Of a stretch of DNA of 35,080 nt, positions 33,201 to 35,080 are shown one piece after another (positions within the stretch are counted from its first letter, which is position 1; the number at the start of each line of letters is the position of its first letter). The position numbers were made by a program, and so were the translations under genes. Below the pieces are notes generated by a model. The model made no database searches. It was not told the DNA's origin and was given only the letters and a program-made list of their open reading frames with translations. The DNA comes from Rhodospirillales bacterium (GTDB taxonomy: Bacteria > Pseudomonadota > Alphaproteobacteria > Acetobacterales > Acetobacteraceae), in assembly GCA_025362815.1 (NCBI GenBank), contig JANYFG010000056.1, forward strand, positions 1-35,080, given 5' to 3'.

Positions 33201-33722
33201 ATGGCGTCCGACCCGACCTCGCTGCGCACCGCCGACCGTGAAACGGCGGCTCAGACCGGCGATCACCTGAAACTCCGCCTCTGGCTGCGGCTTCTCACCT
33301 GCGCCCAACTGATCGAAACCACCATCCGCGTCCGCCTGCGCACCGAATTCGACACCACCCTGCCGCGCTTCGACGTCCTCGCCCAGCTCGACGCCGCCAG
33401 CGGTGCCAACACCCCCGGCAGCCTCACCATGGGCGAGCTCTCCGCCCGCCTGATGGTCACCAGCGGCAGCGTCACCGGCCTGGTGGACACGATGGAAACC
33501 GACCAGCTCGTCCAGCGCCGCGTCCATCCGGCAGACCGCCGCAGCACGCTGATCAGCATGACCCCGCGCGGCCGCGCCCTGTTCAACCGCATGGCCCCCG
33601 CCCACGCCATCTGGATCGACGAGCTGATGGCGGGCCTGCCCACCCCCGAAGCCCACACCCTGCACCGCCTGCTCGGCCGCCTGAAGCAATCCGCCTCCGA
33701 GGCCGACCGCACCGACGCTTGA
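33201..33722 (+). CDS. MarR-family transcriptional regulator
   Basis: A 173-residue winged-helix regulator. The helix-turn-helix is in LTMGELSARLMVTSGSVTGLVDTMETDQLVQRR (about residues 75-107), followed by the wing HPADRRSTLISMTPRG with the conserved DRR. Dimerisation helices are at both ends. It is the last gene of the operon, 15 bp after RidA. MarR proteins in aromatic-CoA operons usually repress and are released by a CoA thioester; 2-aminobenzoyl-CoA is a candidate effector. The palindrome at 27723-27734 is a candidate operator. Confidence 0.9.
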   Translation: MASDPTSLRTADRETAAQTGDHLKLRLWLRLLTCAQLIETTIRVRLRTEFDTTLPRFDVLAQLDAASGANTPGSLTMGELSARLMVTSGSVTGLVDTMETDQLVQRRVHPADRRSTLISMTPRGRALFNRMAPAHAIWIDELMAGLPTPEAHTLHRLLGRLKQSASEADRTDA

Positions 33723-33844
33723 AGACAAAAATATGTCGGACGTCGTGCTCTGGAAAACTTATACGCTGAAGCAACTTATATCCGCGTGGCTCAGTTCGGT
33801 CGGATGTTGCCTTGGATCATGACGCGTTTGGGTTGCTTAACCCG

Positions 33845-33928
33845 AGCGCATGAACATGATCGATAAAACAACGAGTTAGAGCGTGATGATTTGTCTACTC
33901 AAAATCATCACGCTCAAGCGCATGAACA
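33845..33928. repeat. Direct repeat AGCGCATGAACA flanking a palindrome
   Basis: The 12-mer occurs at 33845-33856 and 33917-33928, either side of the 14-bp-stem palindrome. Direct repeats of this kind can be footprints of insertion or of a duplicated repetitive element. Confidence 0.5.
33879..33915. repeat. 14-bp-stem palindromic element
   Basis: GAGCGTGATGATTT (33879-33892) pairs perfectly with AAATCATCACGCTC (33902-33915), with a 9-nt loop. It resembles short palindromic repeats scattered between genes in alphaproteobacteria. It could also serve as a terminator for the MarR operon, though it lies 156 bp from that stop. Confidence 0.6.
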
Positions 33929-34000
33929 CGGCTCGGCGGCTGTGTTTCGGGGGGCTTCTTTCGCCTACCTAATCGAACGCACATCCTGTAAAACCCTGTC

Positions 34001-35068
34001 ATGTTGAGCGCTTGCACCACCCTCAAAGATTTTGTTCACGGATCGTGGATCGGCTCGGTCGCATGGCTCGACCGCGCTCTGATGATCGTCATCGATTTCC
34101 TGTTCGGCCCCCTGACCGGTCAGAATACGCGATATTACTGGGTGTTCCTGGCACAGGCCCTCGTGCTCCTCGCGATCGTCCACGCCCGACAGGGCGGCAC
34201 GCTGCGGGGGCTGGCGCGTTTCTGCTTCCCGCGTGGCGCGATGACCCATCGGTCCACCTGGTTGGATTGGCAAATCAATCTCGCCAACCAGTTTGTGGGC
34301 TCCAGCGTGAAGCTGTTCTGGCGGCTGTCGCTGCCGACCCTCGCCCTGGGTGTGTCCCATGCGATCGCCGCCGCGATCGGGCCGGCGCCGTTCCTGATCG
34401 ACTGGAACCTGCCGGCGCTGCTGGCGCTGACCTTGCTCGTCGCGGTCGGCGACGATTTCGGCTATTACGTGTTCCACCGCGCCGCGCACAGCATCCCGGC
34501 ACTCTGGGCGTTCCACAGCGTGCACCATTCGGCCGAACGGTTGACGCCGCTGGTGGCCGGGCGCGTGCACCCATTTGAAATGGCGCTCAGCGAGCCGGTG
34601 CGTGCCGCGGCCGCCGCTCTGGTGCTGGGACCCGCGCTGTATTTCGCCGAAGGACCGTTGAACCTCGTCACCATATTCGGAATCAGCCTGACCGGACTGA
34701 TCTTCGGTGCGCTCGGCAACCAGCTCCTGCATTCCGAGGCGCCGATATCTTTCGGGCCGCGCTGGGACCGTATTTTGGTCAGCCCCGCGATCCACCAGCT
34801 GCATCACAGCCGGGCCCGGCGGCACTGGGACCAGAATCTCGGCGGCCTCCTGTCGGTGTGGGACTGGATGTTCGGCACGCTGGTTCTCCCCGTTCCCGGC
34901 GAGAAGATCGAGTTCGGCATCGCCGAGAACGTCCGGCAGCCGCATCCGCACCTCCTCGCCGCCTACACGCGCCCATTCCTTGATATCGGTGCTGGCGTCG
35001 AGCGATCCGTCACGCGGGTCGTTCGACGGTTGCGTGCGCCGCCTCCGGGAAAACTGGAGCGACCTTGA
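34001..35068 (+). CDS. Sterol desaturase/fatty acid hydroxylase superfamily membrane protein
   Basis: A 355-residue integral membrane di-iron oxygenase. Histidine boxes are HRAAH (about residue 160), HSVHHS (about 172) and HQLHHSRARRHWD (about 268), matching the HxxxH/HxxHH pattern, with hydrophobic segments before and between them. WDWMFGTLVLP is the usual motif after the last box. The ATG at 34001 has no clear Shine-Dalgarno, so the start could be slightly downstream. It would hydroxylate or desaturate a lipid (sterol, hopanoid, carotenoid or fatty acid class undetermined). Composition is more balanced than in the island, and no functional link to it is evident. Only 12 bp remain after the stop. 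Confidence 0.88.
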   Translation: MLSACTTLKDFVHGSWIGSVAWLDRALMIVIDFLFGPLTGQNTRYYWVFLAQALVLLAIVHARQGGTLRGLARFCFPRGAMTHRSTWLDWQINLANQFVGSSVKLFWRLSLPTLALGVSHAIAAAIGPAPFLIDWNLPALLALTLLVAVGDDFGYYVFHRAAHSIPALWAFHSVHHSAERLTPLVAGRVHPFEMALSEPVRAAAAALVLGPALYFAEGPLNLVTIFGISLTGLIFGALGNQLLHSEAPISFGPRWDRILVSPAIHQLHHSRARRHWDQNLGGLLSVWDWMFGTLVLPVPGEKIEFGIAENVRQPHPHLLAAYTRPFLDIGAGVERSVTRVVRRLRAPPPGKLERP

Positions 35069-35080
35069 CCACCGCCTCGC

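Larger units (their letters stand above)
33723..34000. other. Intergenic region with repeats, no gene seen
   Basis: The 278 bp after the MarR gene are markedly more A/T-rich than the island. They contain a long palindromic element (33879-33915), two direct copies of AGCGCATGAACA flanking it, and no convincing open frame. This marks the right end of the catabolic island. Confidence 0.6.

Overview
The window is a high-GC chromosomal segment. It most likely comes from an alphaproteobacterium, probably Acetobacteraceae/Rhodospirillales. The inference rests on the core gene order rpsB-tsf-pyrH-frr-uppS-cdsA-dxr-rseP, strongly GC-biased third codon positions, a family of A/T-rich hairpins between genes, and an uncharacterised repeat-bearing protein that I associate with this family (a recollection, not a search).

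Layout. (1) 1-8127, + strand: the tail of an unidentified gene, then a tightly coupled seven-gene operon. It encodes an ornithine-cyclodeaminase-like protein, a histidine/aromatic ammonia-lyase homologue that lacks the MIO-forming Ser, and a complete family-5 (peptide/opine-type) ABC transporter: binding protein, two permeases, two ATPases. Most junctions are ATGA overlaps. (2) 8167-15303, - strand: the core operon for translation, UMP kinase, isoprenoid, phospholipid and site-2 protease functions. It ends at rseP, without the bamA-lpxD genes that usually follow. (3) 15588-18584: a hotdog thioesterase, an uncharacterised protein with a 5-residue tandem repeat, a ribbon-helix-helix regulator and a PHB-depolymerase-family esterase. 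(4) 18712-33722: a catabolic island for anthranilate-type compounds. (5) 34001-35068: a sterol-desaturase/fatty-acid-hydroxylase family membrane protein.

The catabolic island is the most interesting part. A CoA ligase of the 2-aminobenzoate type and a fused 2-aminobenzoyl-CoA monooxygenase/reductase define the aerobic 2-aminobenzoyl-CoA pathway known from Azoarcus evansii. They are followed by SDR, enoyl-CoA hydratase, acyl-CoA dehydrogenase, RidA and a MarR regulator in one coupled operon. Upstream lie a cyclase of the isatin hydrolase/kynurenine formamidase superfamily and both subunits of an indolepyruvate-ferredoxin-oxidoreductase-like enzyme. A flavin monooxygenase and a D-2-hydroxyacid-dehydrogenase-like flavoprotein are divergent from the main operon. 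I infer a route from (diox)indole or isatin through isatinate (2-aminophenylglyoxylate), with oxidative decarboxylation directly to 2-aminobenzoyl-CoA, followed by dearomatisation and beta-oxidation-like steps. The specificity of the oxidoreductase is a hypothesis.

The island carries scars. A second acyl-CoA ligase is cut after about 85 residues and joined to a roughly 200-bp fragment of an unrelated ABC ATPase gene, and the FAD-linked dehydrogenase appears to have lost part of its FAD-binding loop in frame. Third-position composition of the + strand changes from G-rich (left) to C-rich (right) near 15.5-16.5 kb whatever the gene orientation. That fits a replication-skew switch (terminus) or a rearrangement. 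I saw no tRNA, rRNA, CRISPR array or intact insertion sequence.
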